Assembly: GCA_003116995.1 (NCBI GenBank)
Contig: BDSL01000112.1
Span: 248,001-312,000 of the forward strand
Direction of reading: 5' to 3'
DNA length: 64,000 nt
Origin: Yamagishiella unicocca
Lineage: Eukaryota; Chlorophyta; Chlorophyceae; Chlamydomonadales; Volvocaceae
The stretch's first letter is position 1, and each line of letters starts with the position of its first letter. The notes under the pieces are model-generated. The model saw nothing but the letters and a program-made list of their open reading frames with translations, was not told the DNA's origin and did no database searches. Both the position numbers and the translations under genes were made by a program. This document shows positions 26,886 through 38,640 of the stretch, piece by piece.

Positions 26886-29800
26886 ATGTGCAGCTTGTTA
26901 CGGTTTGCCCGCCTGTTTGTCGCCATGGCAGTATTCTGCGCCCCTTTGCGTTCCACAGCCGGCAATCTGCATAAGCCAGCGTCTTTTGACCTGGAGGATG
27001 CAACGAACCATTTATACGAGGTAAGTTTGCGGTCGTTGGATGGGCGCATTGGTACATTATGGGCCGTACCGATTGTTAGGTTCCTCTCCTCTTCGCAGCC
27101 GGTAAACTGTTTTTAAATGCGCCTCACGTTGCAATTGTGTATCGTTGTACAAGCAAAATCGACTGAAAAACTCCCCATTAACTCCGATCAGGCTGCCGCC
27201 AATGGGGCTAGCAGGCGACTCACCCAAGCCCCAGCTGACATGCCGTCACCGCCAAATCCCCCAAACCCCAAATCTCCCCCCAAACCTCCGTCACCACCCC
27301 CGAAATCCCCCAAGCCCCCATCGCCTCCTCCTAAGCCCCCATCGCCTCCCCCCAAGCCTCCTTCGCCGCCCCCCAAGCCTCCTTCGCCTCCCCCCAAGCC
27401 TCCTTCGCCTCCCCCCAAGCCTCCTTCGCCTCCCCCCAAGCCTCCTTCGCCTCCCCCCAAGCCTCCTTCGCCTCCCCCCACGCCCCCGTCGCCTCGCCCC
27501 AAGCCCCCGTCACCTCTTCCCCCATTGCCTGCTACGCCGCCCTCACCGCCCCATAGCCCTCCGGCACCCCCTAGACCGGCCTCTGCGGCCACCTTCGAAT
27601 TGCTGGCCTTCAAGGCGCCTATTGTGGCAATCAGCATTGTCAGCATGCCTGGCACCCGGAAATATCTCATAGTATCTTGGAAGCCGAACGGCCTGGTCGC
27701 CCTGGGCAACAGCGCCGCAACTATCGACCTCGACACTCAGACGGTGGGTGGACACCTGCGGACGTCTGTACCCTGTTCTGCACCTTTTTAGAAAGCAGCG
27801 TGTATATACGGTAGCGTGTGTGGCAGTAAATAGGCTTACGGATGTCCTTCGTGTGGGGTCTCGTACCGTACTGCGTGATTCCATAACCTTACTACCAACG
27901 CCAGCTGGTTAATCGGCGGCCAGTACACAGCGTGATCTGGTATCGCCTCGCTTGCCGATGCCCCCACGAGTTCCCCCTCCTTGTCCTCCTCCTTCTCCGC
28001 TGCATCGACATCGCACCACCTCCGCCGCTCGCGTGCCGTACCTGCTTGCGCCCTACCGTAGCGCCGGTGCGGCGCGGCACGGCGCTGCAGGACGCCAGTC
28101 TGCTGCCTGGCCTGGCTTTAAAAATTCCTGGCCTTATGCCTTCCTTGTCACGTATTGTAACCGGGAGGGATCCCCCTCTCACCTTGTTGCTCCGACTCAT
28201 CCTCGCACCCGCGGACCCGGCGCAGAGTACTCTGTTCAATCCCGGAACTCAGCATTTTTGCAGCGGCGTGGTCTTGCTGGCGGACGGCCGACCCCTCCTG
28301 GTCGGAGGCCACACGGCCACCGCGGGCATTGGGGACGGCCGCGACGTCATTGCGGTACGTGCCGCATTTTTGAAAAGAAGTGTGTCTCACTTCTTACTTT
28401 CCGGTTCGAGGCCTCAGCGAGCCGGTGAAGGGGGCCGGCGGTGTAGTTCTTGTTAGTAATTTTCTTGCTATGGGCCCCAGACCGTAAGGCAGGGCCATCG
28501 GGCGCATCGCCTGGAACGGAAATATAGTACTTGTTGCAATAGGCTCCCGTCCAAAAGGCAGAACCACCGGGTGAATCTTCGTACACCGCCGGACATTGGG
28601 ATCGCGGTGTACCTGGCCGCGGAGTGCCGCCGCCTGCAGCGCCGGCACATTTGGTCGTCGCATCCGAAGCGCGTTTGCGCTCCATCTCCCAACTCGCGAG
28701 CGGGTACTTGCGCGCGGCTTTCGGACCCTGCGGGCACTTGCCCGCTGGAGGGGCAGGCGGAGGGGGAGAATGAAGCGATAGGCGTTGAGGGGAAGACAGT
28801 TTGTCTCCGGGCTGATGCGGCTCTCGTGTTGTCTCGTGCGGCCTTGCTTCCCGAAGCGAAGGCCTGCCGTGCCGAGTCAGCAGCCCGGGGCGACCCCCTG
28901 CCGCCATCTCCCAGCTAGGACACACAGCGAGGTCGTGGCGAACATTTAGCCGTAGCGCAAGTGTACTCAGTAGCTCGCTGGTGGCAGGTGCTAGGGGTGG
29001 CAGGTGCTAGGGGTGGTAGGTGCTAGGGGTGGCAGGTGCTAGGGGTGGTAGGTGCTAGGGGTGGTAGGTGCTAGGGGTGGTAGGTGCTAGGGGTGGCAGG
29101 TGCTAGGGGTGGTAGGTGCTAGGGGTGGTAGGTGCTAGGGGTGGTAGGTGCTAGGTCCCCCCGTCGAGGGGGCAGCGTGCAGCCGGTAGTGGCGGGTAGC
29201 GAGATGCGGCGAAGCCATGGTCATGTGGTGGCCAACTGCCGGCACGTGTCCGTTAAGGAAGGCAAGGATCCTGGATCTCGCGGCCCCACGTGGGTCACGC
29301 GCCATACACCCTCTGTATGCCGCCGGGCGCCTTGCACCAGCCCGCTGCTGCACCCCCGTGCGTCTATGTGTTGTTGTTTCCGCTGCCCCCCTTTGGCTTC
29401 CTAGTCCACGGACTTTCCTCACGAATCCCCCCGCTTTGGCACCTGAGACACGGATCCCCCCCATTGGTACCTGAGACACGAACCTCCAGCTCGTCCCCGT
29501 CCATTCCACTCACCACATCATGCGTGCTGCTCACTGACCGGTCCGTTTGCCGTACCATTTCCCCCCTCCTTCCCCCCTCCTTTTCGGGCATCCACGGGTC
29601 TTCCTCGAAATCCTCCCCCCCTCCTCCGCCGCCTTCCGGCGCCTCCACGCAATCCCGCCTACCAGTACTACGACCGAACCTCCGCCACCATCAAGACGTT
29701 CACCAGGATGATCTACCAGAGGTGCGCACACGGCTCTAGCGGGCGGTTACCAGGCGGTCGCCAGGCGGTCGTACATAGGCGTACGGCACTCGTCCGAGCA

Positions 29801-32800
29801 CGCGGCGCCCGGGCGTGTGCCTGGCCCAGTCGCGCTCGTCACGGCTGGCTGGCACCTTTGCATGGTCACTTCCTCGCCCCCGGGCGGATGGAGCGATTCC
29901 CGACCAATGGCGCGGGCCCCCCCTCATGCGGGGATGAGCGGACGCCCATCAGTCGCCCACTTGCGTGCGCCTGGGAAGGGAACTAAGTAGAGCGGAACAC
30001 CAGTTACGCTGTAGGCGCCGAACGTGTTCCCGTGCCTATGCGGCTCTGCGCCACCACACGCCGTTGCGGCTGCAGGTGGTACCCGACCCCGATGCGCCTG
30101 GCCAATGGAAAGGTGGGGGGGTAGGGGGCATCCGAGCTGCTCACGCCAGTGCTTTGGGAAGCGAGGAGCCGTCGGCAGGCATGTGGGCATACGGACACAC
30201 CGTATTATGCGGTGATGGGCCAATCACAGGTGTATGGTGTAACGCAGCACCGTCCGAATGGGCGCTTGCGCTTGCGGTGGTCGGCTCAAAGCGAGGATTG
30301 AGAGAAAAACCGTGGCTCAGAGCGGGGTGAGGCCCGACCGGGCGGCTAGTTGGCCGTGATTTGTGTGACGCAGTGGTCGCTGTGCACTCGTGCTGTCGCA
30401 GGTTCTGATGATCGTGGGGGCCACAGGCGATCCCGACCGGGCGGCTAGTTGGCCGTGATTTGTGTGACGCAGTGGTCGCTGTGCACTCGTGCTGTCGCAG
30501 GTTCTGATCGTGGGGGGCACAGGCGATCCCGACCGGGCGGCTAGTTGGCCGTGATTTGTGTGACGCAGTGGTCACTGTGCACTCGTGCTGTCGCAGGTTC
30601 TGATCGTGGGGGGCACCTTCAACACGGGCTGGGGCCCGCCGGCGCCGTCAGCGGAATTGTTCGACCCGGAGAGCCCCGCGCAAACCGTGGAGATCACCCA
30701 GCCCCCGGTCTTCAAGGCAGCCGCAGGAAACAACTGGTGGGTCCTTCCCGGGTTAATTGGAGTTGCATGTTTCAAGCACACCGGCGTACGGCCCCGTTGC
30801 CGACGACGCACCGTCATGTGCCCAGCTGCGGAGCGGACCGACGTGTCTTGATTAGGCTTTCGCCGGCTCCCATCGGCGCTGCTTTGTTTGCTTTATGATT
30901 AAGACGGCGTGAATCCGCTCTGGGTTGTACATCCAGGGTGCACTAACTATGACGGGTGGGAACGGCGGCGCAACTCGCAGTGTGCAAAAATAACGGTTGT
31001 GCGTTGCTAGGCTCCTCCGGTTTGGCTCCCGTGGCTTCACGTAATATGGGCTTAGGTGTTTTTCGTTTTTTACTCTCAGTCTGCTGTCACAACTCGCGTG
31101 TAGATGGCCACACCAACGCATCACGTTCCACGCCCGCTGACCCTCATCCCCTGCATGGCCCCTCACCCCCTGCATGGCCCCTCACCCCCTACATGGCCCC
31201 CTCGCAGGTACCCCTTCATCTCGCTGCTTCCGCGAGGTGGGTTGGCTAGTAGGGGGCACGGCAGGGCGGGCGCCAAGGACACGAGGAAGCCAGAGCGGCA
31301 AGGCTGGTTTCAGCGGTTTAAGTTTTTGATGTTTTAGGGTTTAGGGTTTAGGGTTTAGGGTTTAGGGTTTAGGGATGTCCGTTGGCAGTCGGTCCGAGCG
31401 GGAGGGGGAAGTAAGGGAGCTTGCTGGCGCGCAGTGTGCGGTAGTTTATCGCTGAGCCATAACGGAATGAGACCAACCAACCGGAAGGGAGCGTACATTG
31501 CCGGTGTCCGCCTTAAAACCCCGTCGGTCGTGAGAAGTCGATAGGACGATGGCGGATTCGGGGCGCGGAGGCGGTAGGTGGTGGGGTGGCCGCTGTGTAA
31601 CCGTCCGTGTACAGCGAACATGGGGGGTGGCCACCAGGTCCAGTCACGCGCATGCTCGTACTTCAGGACCCAGCGGAAAGCGATGCTTCTCTCGCCGGCG
31701 TGTGCGTTTTCCGGCAGCGGTCGCGATTTGGCGTCGGTTGCGGGCCCCACCGTACCGCCCGAATCCCGGCTAGGAGCCCTGGCCACTGCTGGTCCCATCC
31801 CACCACACTTAGGCCACACCCCTTGACCACCCCTGTGGTCCCTGCAGTAACGTGGGTTTCGGGCCTGGTGTGTTGGCCGTTCATGTCGTACAGGTGAGAT
31901 CCTGTGGTGGGGCGACCGAGCCGGCAGTATCACGGACAGCTACTACAACGTGCTGCTCAACCTGCCGAAGCTGCCGAGCACCTTCCCGTAAGTACCTCGC
32001 CGTCACCATCATCTGCTGTCACCATCATCTGCTGTCACCATCATCTGCTGTCACCATCATCTGCTGTCACCATCATCTGCTGTCACCATCATCTGCTGTC
32101 ACCATCATCTGCTGTCACCATCATCTGCTGTCACCATCATCTGCTGTCATAAGCCCCTGCGAGCTTCCCCACATACCTTCAGTCCCTTACGGAGCCCCAA
32201 CCGTCTGGTTAGCCTTACCGGTATCCATCACAACTGGCGGCCTAGGTTGTGCCGTACCGTAGTTATTCACGACAGCCGAGAGCTCCACCAGCCACCACGC
32301 TCGCAGCCGTGGCCTTTGTTCAGGATAGAGACCTGGCGGACGTTATTGCGTCGTCTTGTTCCTTGCTTCTTGTTGTGGTGTGGGCCAGCTTGTACGCGTG
32401 CAGTTTGTGAGATCCGCTTCGAGGCCGGCCTCAGCCCCTGGGGGCCTCCCTCCACTCTCCCCATCCACGGTATCCGACGCCAACTAGCCTGTCCCGTCGC
32501 GTAAACGGTTTTTACCACCCACCCACGGGGCGGCGCGCGCTTGTCGCTGGATGCCGCCAGCAGGACGGCCACTGAGCAGCCCCATGCACCGCCAATCGCC
32601 GCCGTCGGCCGATACCCTCACTCCGTGTCTTCTTCTCCTACCCTCACAGCTACCGCACCATGTACACCTCCACCTCCTCCGTCACGGCCACCGCTTTGCG
32701 GCCGGACGCCAACGGAGAATACAACACGCACTCCTTCGTCCTGTTTGGGGGAGCGGTGAGTGCCCGCGAGCCGCTCGTCCATCCGCCCGCTTCATCCATT

Positions 32801-35800
32801 CGCGTGCTCCTCTTAATTCACGTCGGCAGCATGGTGTTGCGTCCTTGGCCGTCCCTGCCCGTCCACCTCCGATTAGGTGCCTCGGATTTAGGTGCCTTGG
32901 ATTTAGAAGCCTCGGATTTAGACGCCTCGGATTTAGATGCCTCGGACTTAGATGCCTCGGAGTGAATGCCGGACTTTCGCGTGTCTACCCCGCGGAGCTC
33001 CCATTCCTGCCGTCTTGTTGCCCCCTCGCCTCTCGTGTCCCCTCATACGTCGTGCCTGCAGCCCCTGGGCGCGAACATCAGCTCGCCCGCCTGCCCCTTC
33101 AGCGCGCGGTTGGACTTTTGGTACTGCGCCACCGTTCCCAGCGGCATCTGCACCAGCGAGTAAGTCCCCGGACACGCGCACCTTCCGCCACTCACTTGAA
33201 TCTTTTTGCCACTTACTTGCCTCTACCGCCGGTATCCGCCAGTTCATAATAGCTACCAGACAACGGTCGTGCCACATGCCTTCATGCTTCCAGCACACGT
33301 GCGGACTCCCGCCGCACGGGTATGTTTCCTCAACCCTGTTCGTGCCCTACCAGCTCGCACCAACACACCCCGTACGTCGCACCGCACTCGTACCCCCTTT
33401 TTTGCTTTTGTTGTCGTTTTGCTATCGCAAGTCGACTTACTCAGACCCATGCTCGCAACTCGCCCTAAGCCCACCTGGCGCCCGCCGAAGTGGTTGCAAC
33501 GGCCGCGCTAACCGATATAGATCTTACCGCACTGATGTTGCTGTGATGTGCTCAGGTGGATAATTGAGGAGATGCCCGAACGCCGGGTCCTGGCCGACTC
33601 GACAGGTGGGCTGCTGCGGCTGCCCCTTACCTGCCTGTCTGTTGGGACGAGCAGTGCCGCGGCTGCCCCTTACCCGCGTGTCTGTTGGGACGAGCAGTGC
33701 CGCGGCTGCCCCTTACCCGCGTGTCTCTTGGGACGAGCGGTGCCGCGGCTGCCCCTTACACTACTGCATGTTGGGACGAGCACCATTGGCGGCATCTTCG
33801 TGTTGTCCGCACATAACTGAAGGAAAGCCTCTGGGCCTCGCCTTGCTGCTGCCCGCCGCCGCCGTTGCACCCAAATCGCAGTGCTGCCCAACGGCAGGAT
33901 TATCGTCCACGGCGGCGCAAAGGTGAGTGAGGTGGCGCTGTGCGTGGCGCGAGTTGATGGCGATGGTGCGATGAGCGGCCGACGGAACGGGCGCGGCTGG
34001 TCGGTGTGCTGGTTGCGGTTTGCTTGCGGCGCCGTGCGGTCGTAAAAGACATTCGAAGGTTGACGCCTTCCCGCCATAGGGTTCGCTTCTACATGACCGC
34101 CACCGCCGGGTTGCAGGGGAGGGCTGGGTCACCTTGCGACCGCCGCTTGCGACCGCCGCTCCCATCCACCGGCCCCTTTTTCCCGGCCCCTTAGTCACCA
34201 ACACGCAGGTCCCTCACCGCACATGTTTGTTCGCTCACACATACCCACCGTGGACAGCGAGCTGCCGAGCTGTGCGGGCCCGACAAGTTGCTCCCGGGGC
34301 GGCCGAACCTGCTACACTGCTCCTGCGGCTGCGGTCCCCACCAACCGCACTCCACTAATACAAACAACGCTGTTTACCCCCTCTCCCTTCTCCCCCACCT
34401 CTTTCCTCTTCCCCCCTCCTCTCCCGATCCCTCCTCTCTTCCCTCCCCTCCCCCCCATACACAACTATATATGTGCCCGAAATCAATGCGCTGGCTATTA
34501 CTACTCATGTCGTGTAAGCGGTCTTTATGCCATCCCCTCCCCCGCACAGGTTGGCCTGGCGGGTAACAGGATGGCCACCGGAGTGTATCGGGCGACCGAC
34601 CCCGCGACTCGCGACTTCGTGTATGACTCGCTGGCGCCCGTGAACCAGCGCTACTCGATGACGGGGTCTATAGGTACGTCTAGGCGAAGCGAAATGAAGC
34701 AAAGTGAAGCGAAGCGAAGCGTTCCAGGTCCAGCGCTCGATCACACCGGTACCAGGAAACGGGACGTCATCATTCACTCCTCTTCCCGCTGGATGGGATC
34801 AATCACTCACACGAAGGCGACTGCAGCTGCGACCAATCACAGGTCATCGACTCGCTGCCTGCGCCGGGCTGCCGCACTCCGCAGAGCGATACAGACGACC
34901 TGTTGCTTCGTTTTTGTATCATCATTTCGTCGTGTCGTTTTATCATTACCTCATTGCTGCTGCCGCTGCCGCTGTCGGTGCCGCTGCTGCCGTTCGCTGC
35001 TGCCGCGTACGACAGGCGTCGTCCGGCTGTACCACTCCTCGACCTGCCTGGACGTGTCCGGGAAGCTCCTTTCCGCCGGCTGCGAGTCCTGCGGCTTGTC
35101 GGTGGTGAGCAGGGGGGCTGCTCTGTCGCTCGCCGCCACATCGTGCTCTGTGTGCTTCCATCGTGGCTGGGGCGTGATGCCGACAGCAGCAGCAGGAGCA
35201 GCAGCAGCAGCAGCTGTCCCTGGAGTAGTGGGGTTGTTCGTTACAAGCAGCAGGGACCGGGACCGGGTCTACAACGGGAATATGAGGCAGCGGGGCGACT
35301 ACACGGGGTTCTGACTGCTGCTGCCCTTAAGGGACAATCACCGTCTCGGTAGCACAGGTGGGTGGCTGACGACCATTGCTTAGCGGACAGCTGGTGGCAA
35401 TGCTAGGTTGTCATGGGGGCTACGATCCTTGAGAGCGTACAATCCTTACGAGTGTGCCGTTACACGCAGCTAAGGCGCCCGTGGTGTGCCCTTCTCCACG
35501 TGTGTGGGCTCACTGCCGCCGCAGCCCCCGGAAGTCATCCCCAACCCGGAGGGGGACCTGGACAGGCGGCTCACGCTGGGCACTCCCAGCGAGATTGCGC
35601 CGGGAGTCGAACGTCCGGTCATCACCACCGCTCCGAGCGTCGTCATGCGTGGCACGTAAGTGGCGGCAAGTAAGTCGTACGTACGACAACCACACTCCGT
35701 TTCCAAGCTATATCGGATAAAAACCCCAAAGCTCTCGCGGTGCTGGTTGGATCTACCCGGGCTTATATACCGTACCGTTCTGAAAATGACGCGCGCGAAG

Positions 35801-36518
35801 CGCGATCTTTACATTTATCGTGCCGTACCGTACGGCAACCCAGCCACGACGTCCACGCACGGCCAGCCGTCGGGCGCTCTGCTGCTGACAGGAGACCGGT
35901 GGTTACTGGCTAGGGTGCGATGCCTCCTGTCCGTCCCCAGCCGCCGGCCAGTCGCCAGCCAGTTGCCAGCCAGTCGCCTGGTAGTTGCGCACCGGGGAAC
36001 GAACCGCTGACGTGCCATGCATGTCGCGCACCGCCCTCCAATCGTGCACCGATCGTGCAGGGAGTTTGAGGTGTCGTACACGTACGGCACCAGCGTCACC
36101 GGGGCTACCTTCGCAGCGCCGTGCGCCACCACCCACTCGATCAACATGAACCAGCGAGTCATCTTCCTGGTGAGAGCCGTGGCGAGCATTGTCCCGACCG
36201 ATCTTTCATCGCCGCTTCTCATCCCATTTGTGCGCAATCGCGTATGTACTTCGGCAGAGTGTGATCCAGGAGTCAAGCCCTACCCCGCCGAAAGACACCA
36301 TACCAATCGCTGACCCTTTGTTTTGCCGCTCTGGCACACAGGTGGTTGTGTCTAACGAGAACGGCATCATCAGGCTCCGCGCGCCCCCCACGTGGCAGCC
36401 TTCGGTGGCACCCTACGGCGATTACATACTATTTTTGTTGGGAGACGCGACCCCGAACGGCAACACCTACAGCGAGGGCCACTGGCTGCGTCTGGAGGAG
36501 GCCGCCGCGGCTACATAG
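26886..36518 (+). CDS. Secreted copper radical oxidase (glyoxal/galactose oxidase type) with proline-rich stalk, 18 exons
   Basis: Predicted 707 aa. Exons: 26886-27020, 27192-27743, 27905-27931, 28226-28354, 29666-29721, 30076-30112, 30597-30736, 31208-31236, 31894-31987, 32650-32755, 33062-33159, 33556-33605, 33882-33922, 34550-34673, 35016-35104, 35525-35655, 36061-36169, 36342-36518; phases match throughout. The N terminus (LLRFARLFVAMAVFCA) is a signal peptide; an in-frame ATG at 26844 is an alternative start. A SPPPKPP-type stalk (27240-27570) follows, as in algal wall proteins. The oxidase domain shows the expected copper and radical residues: Cys in HFCSG, Tyr in RWYPT, Tyr-His in RLYHSS and His in THSINMNQR; the last two exons form the C-terminal beta domain. 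By family, it oxidises aldehydes or alcohols to give H2O2 outside the cell. Least certain: starts of exons 2 and 5, tiny exon 3, and the end of exon 15 (35101 or 35104). Confidence 0.87.
27240..27535 (+). repeat. Coding repeat for the SPPPKPP stalk (21-bp unit)
   Basis: A 21-bp unit (cctccttcgcctccccccaag) encoding PPSPPPK recurs about six times at 27350-27480, flanked by diverged versions. Coding, inside exon 2 of the oxidase gene. Confidence 0.9.
28466..28511 (-). repeat. Dispersed GGTCTGG/CCCACTGT repeat, copy 4
   Basis: In intron 4 of the oxidase gene. On the - strand: gatgcgcccgatggccctg then ccttacggtctggggcccat. Confidence 0.6.
28532..28576 (-). repeat. Dispersed GGTCTGG/CCCACTGT repeat, copy 5
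   Basis: Same intron and orientation as copy 4, 66 bp away. On the - strand: gattcacccggtggttctg then ccttttggacgggagcctat. Confidence 0.55.
28979..29153. repeat. 17-bp minisatellite in oxidase intron 4
   Basis: About ten copies of ggtggtaggtgctaggg with alternation of t and c at one position. Confidence 0.93.
30333..30617 (+). repeat. 96-99-bp tandem triplication spanning a splice acceptor
   Basis: Units begin at 30333, 30432 and 30528. Each contains the intron end with cag acceptor and the first codons of exon 7 (gttctgatcgtgggggg); only the third runs on into the coding exon (30597). The first unit has an extra 3 bp (gatgat). Two copies therefore leave decoy acceptors inside intron 6. 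Confidence 0.92.
31333..31374. repeat. Interstitial telomere-type repeat (TTTAGGG)6
   Basis: Six exact copies of the plant-type telomere unit in intron 8 of the oxidase gene, with oxidase exons on both sides, so not a chromosome end. Confidence 0.95.
32004..32147. repeat. 16-bp tandem repeat, nine copies, in oxidase intron 9
   Basis: Exact copies of caccatcatctgctgt beginning 16 bp after the splice donor of exon 9. Confidence 0.95.
32875..32961. repeat. 15-bp tandem repeat in oxidase intron 10
   Basis: About six copies of gcctcggatttagat with single-base changes. Confidence 0.9.
33612..33775. repeat. 43-bp tandem repeat in oxidase intron 12
   Basis: Between three and four copies of a 43-bp unit (cggctgcccc, ttacccgcgt, gtctgttggg, acgagcagtg ccg), starting a few bases after exon 12. 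Confidence 0.9.
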
Positions 36519-36665
36519 CAAGGGTGTTCCGTCCGGCGCCGCATACGGCCCTTTACGCTTATCCACTGGCGCACGCATAGGTTTTCGCGCCTTCAGATGT
36601 GCCCACGTGTATCCGTTCGTACGCATGGAAGTACCTGCGTCGTCATTGCCTTAGTTACTCAACAT

Positions 36666-36800
36666 CTGTGATGGCTGGGTTACCGGTACAATCAATGTCT
36701 TAGTTGCCTTAATTTGCGATGGCTGGGTTACCGGTACGATCGATGTCTTTATTACCTCAGCACTTGCGATGGCTGGGTTGCCGGTGCAATCGACGCCTTT
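36666..36800. repeat. Degenerate ~60-bp tandem repeat in oxidase 3' flank
   Basis: Three copies around gatggctgggttaccggtac, each followed by gatcgatgtct or close variants; spacing about 56-62 bp. Confidence 0.75.
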
Positions 36801-38167
36801 ATAACCTTAATTTATGGTGGCGGAGTTACTGGTACAAGGAGGTACAAGGGTACATGAATTCCGCCCTACATGCATTCCGCCCGTGCGATTAGGGCATTAT
36901 TATCGTGGAATTATTGTCGTGATTATTTACGTGATTGACACAGTGTAGTCATTTTGACTGTGGTCAACGTCCTAAATGGTGGTCCGGGCATTAACGGGCA
37001 TCAAGGGCCGGACTCCGCCGCCCCTCAGCTCCCCACCCCCTTAATGCACGCCAGGCTCCGGCCGGCGTTATATTATTACTAACATTATTCAACATCCTAC
37101 GTAAGTGCCATAAAGTGTCTAAGAGGGTCAGTATCTGCCATACAGGTGATGCACTTCGCTGGCCGGTAAGGGGCCGTGTGAGCTCAGACCGAGGCAGTCT
37201 GTCTGGAACCATACCCACAGTTGTTGTAACGCAACAGTGAGCTACTTCCCGAGCAGTCTGGCCCTTGACAAGGCAAGACCGGAATGCTAGGCTAAACTCG
37301 GACCCAGATTCACCCTCGGTACCTAAACGCGACCTCCGGGCAGTGTCAGTTATGACTAGGATAACGCATCCTACTGATAACGCGTGCGTGTGCGCCGCGC
37401 TTACACAGCCGCGGACAGCACCCGGGGACTGCCCGAGCCAGTACTGTGTCACAAAACATTTACAAGGCAATTAGGAATCAGTAGGTCCGCAGGTTCATAC
37501 TGCGCAGGAGTCGGAACCCCACCTCAATTAGGAGTTCTAGTACCAGTGCCGATGTCATGCCTCTAAAACCGATGCCGTGTTCGGGCGGAGACACATGTGG
37601 CTGGTCGAGGCTACCTGCGTTTGCTGTCGTATGGGATGGATCCAATCCCCATATTGGGTGCTGTTGCGATGCAGCCAAGCGGGGCGCGGCATTTGCTGCC
37701 AGACGCTTGGTGCCGTACGTGACGATGCATGTATGGCTGAGCGCCTGGCTGGGACCATTTGACGGAACAAAACTTAGGTTGCAGTAACGGGATGAAACCA
37801 GCTTGTGACTGAGCGTGCGGCGCCAGCGTGCCACAACGAACTAGGGGACCCACATGGAGCAGGAATCAGCACAGGCGCACGCCAGCCGTGTATGGACTGG
37901 GCGCAAGAATACGTGATCATTCCGTGCTTCTTTGCCAACCGAGGTAACGAAGCAGCTGTAGCAGGGGATGTAAGTGGTCATGCCGCGACCGGGGCGCTCC
38001 GATGGATTAGACACTTGCACACAAAGCATGCAGAGCAGACGGGGGACCAACACTGCGAGGTGATAAGGGCCGCCAATGAAAAGCTGTGTGCGAAGGCTGA
38101 GACTGAGGAACGTCGTCCCTGTGAAGTGACCGAGACCCCGAGGGACGCCGCGCCGGCTGCAGCTGCA

Positions 38168-38193
38168 GGAACCCACTGTAACCGTTACAACAA
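38168..38193 (+). repeat. Dispersed repeat, partial copy 6
   Basis: Only the right block is present: ggaacccactgtaaccgtta caa. Confidence 0.55.
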
Positions 38194-38598
38194 GGAACGG
38201 GATTCATGGGTCGTGGAGGTGGCGAGAAGACCCGTTTACCCACCGTGGAGTAACCTCGGGAGGGCGGCTGCAAGTAGTAGTAACCGTACATATATGGAGT
38301 TGCAACAGAGGAGGCTTTGGAGCGCCAGAAGTGAATATAGCCCCTGTAACATGGCCATGGAAGGTCATGAACCGCCAAATACAGTCACGGAATTAGAACA
38401 TAGCCCAACGGGTTAGCAACGTGTCTTTACATACACCTGTACGGTAAATTTACACTCATCGCTAATTCGTTGGGCCATGTAAAAAGTGTGCTGCTGACGT
38501 GCGGAGTGCCTCGATGTACGGCTTGGAGGCATCCGGTATTCTGTCGCTCGCCCGATAATGTCCTTCCACTATCCCAGCTGTCCTATTATTGCCCAGGT

Positions 38599-38640
38599 TG
38601 GCCTCACGTCTGGTCTGGAACCCACTGTAACCGTTACAAC
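38599..38640 (+). repeat. Dispersed GGTCTGG/CCCACTGT repeat, copy 7
   Basis: Reads tggcctcacgtctggtctgg then aacccactgtaaccgttaca; identical to copy 8 over the last 30 bases. Confidence 0.65.

Noticed and set aside
27932..28225. Read-through coding between oxidase exons 3 and 4
   Set aside because: The frame is open but the translation (leucine and arginine-rich) has no likeness to oxidases, while removing it joins conserved blocks in phase.
31333..31374. Chromosome end
   Set aside because: Exons of one gene lie on both sides of the TTTAGGG tract.
37090..37480. Possible solo LTR
   Set aside because: No clear TG..CA ends with a target duplication and no match to the gypsy 3' LTR start at 40018 could be found by eye.
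37805..38416. 203-codon open frame as a gene
   Set aside because: Contains part of a dispersed repeat and shows no protein-like pattern or splice context.
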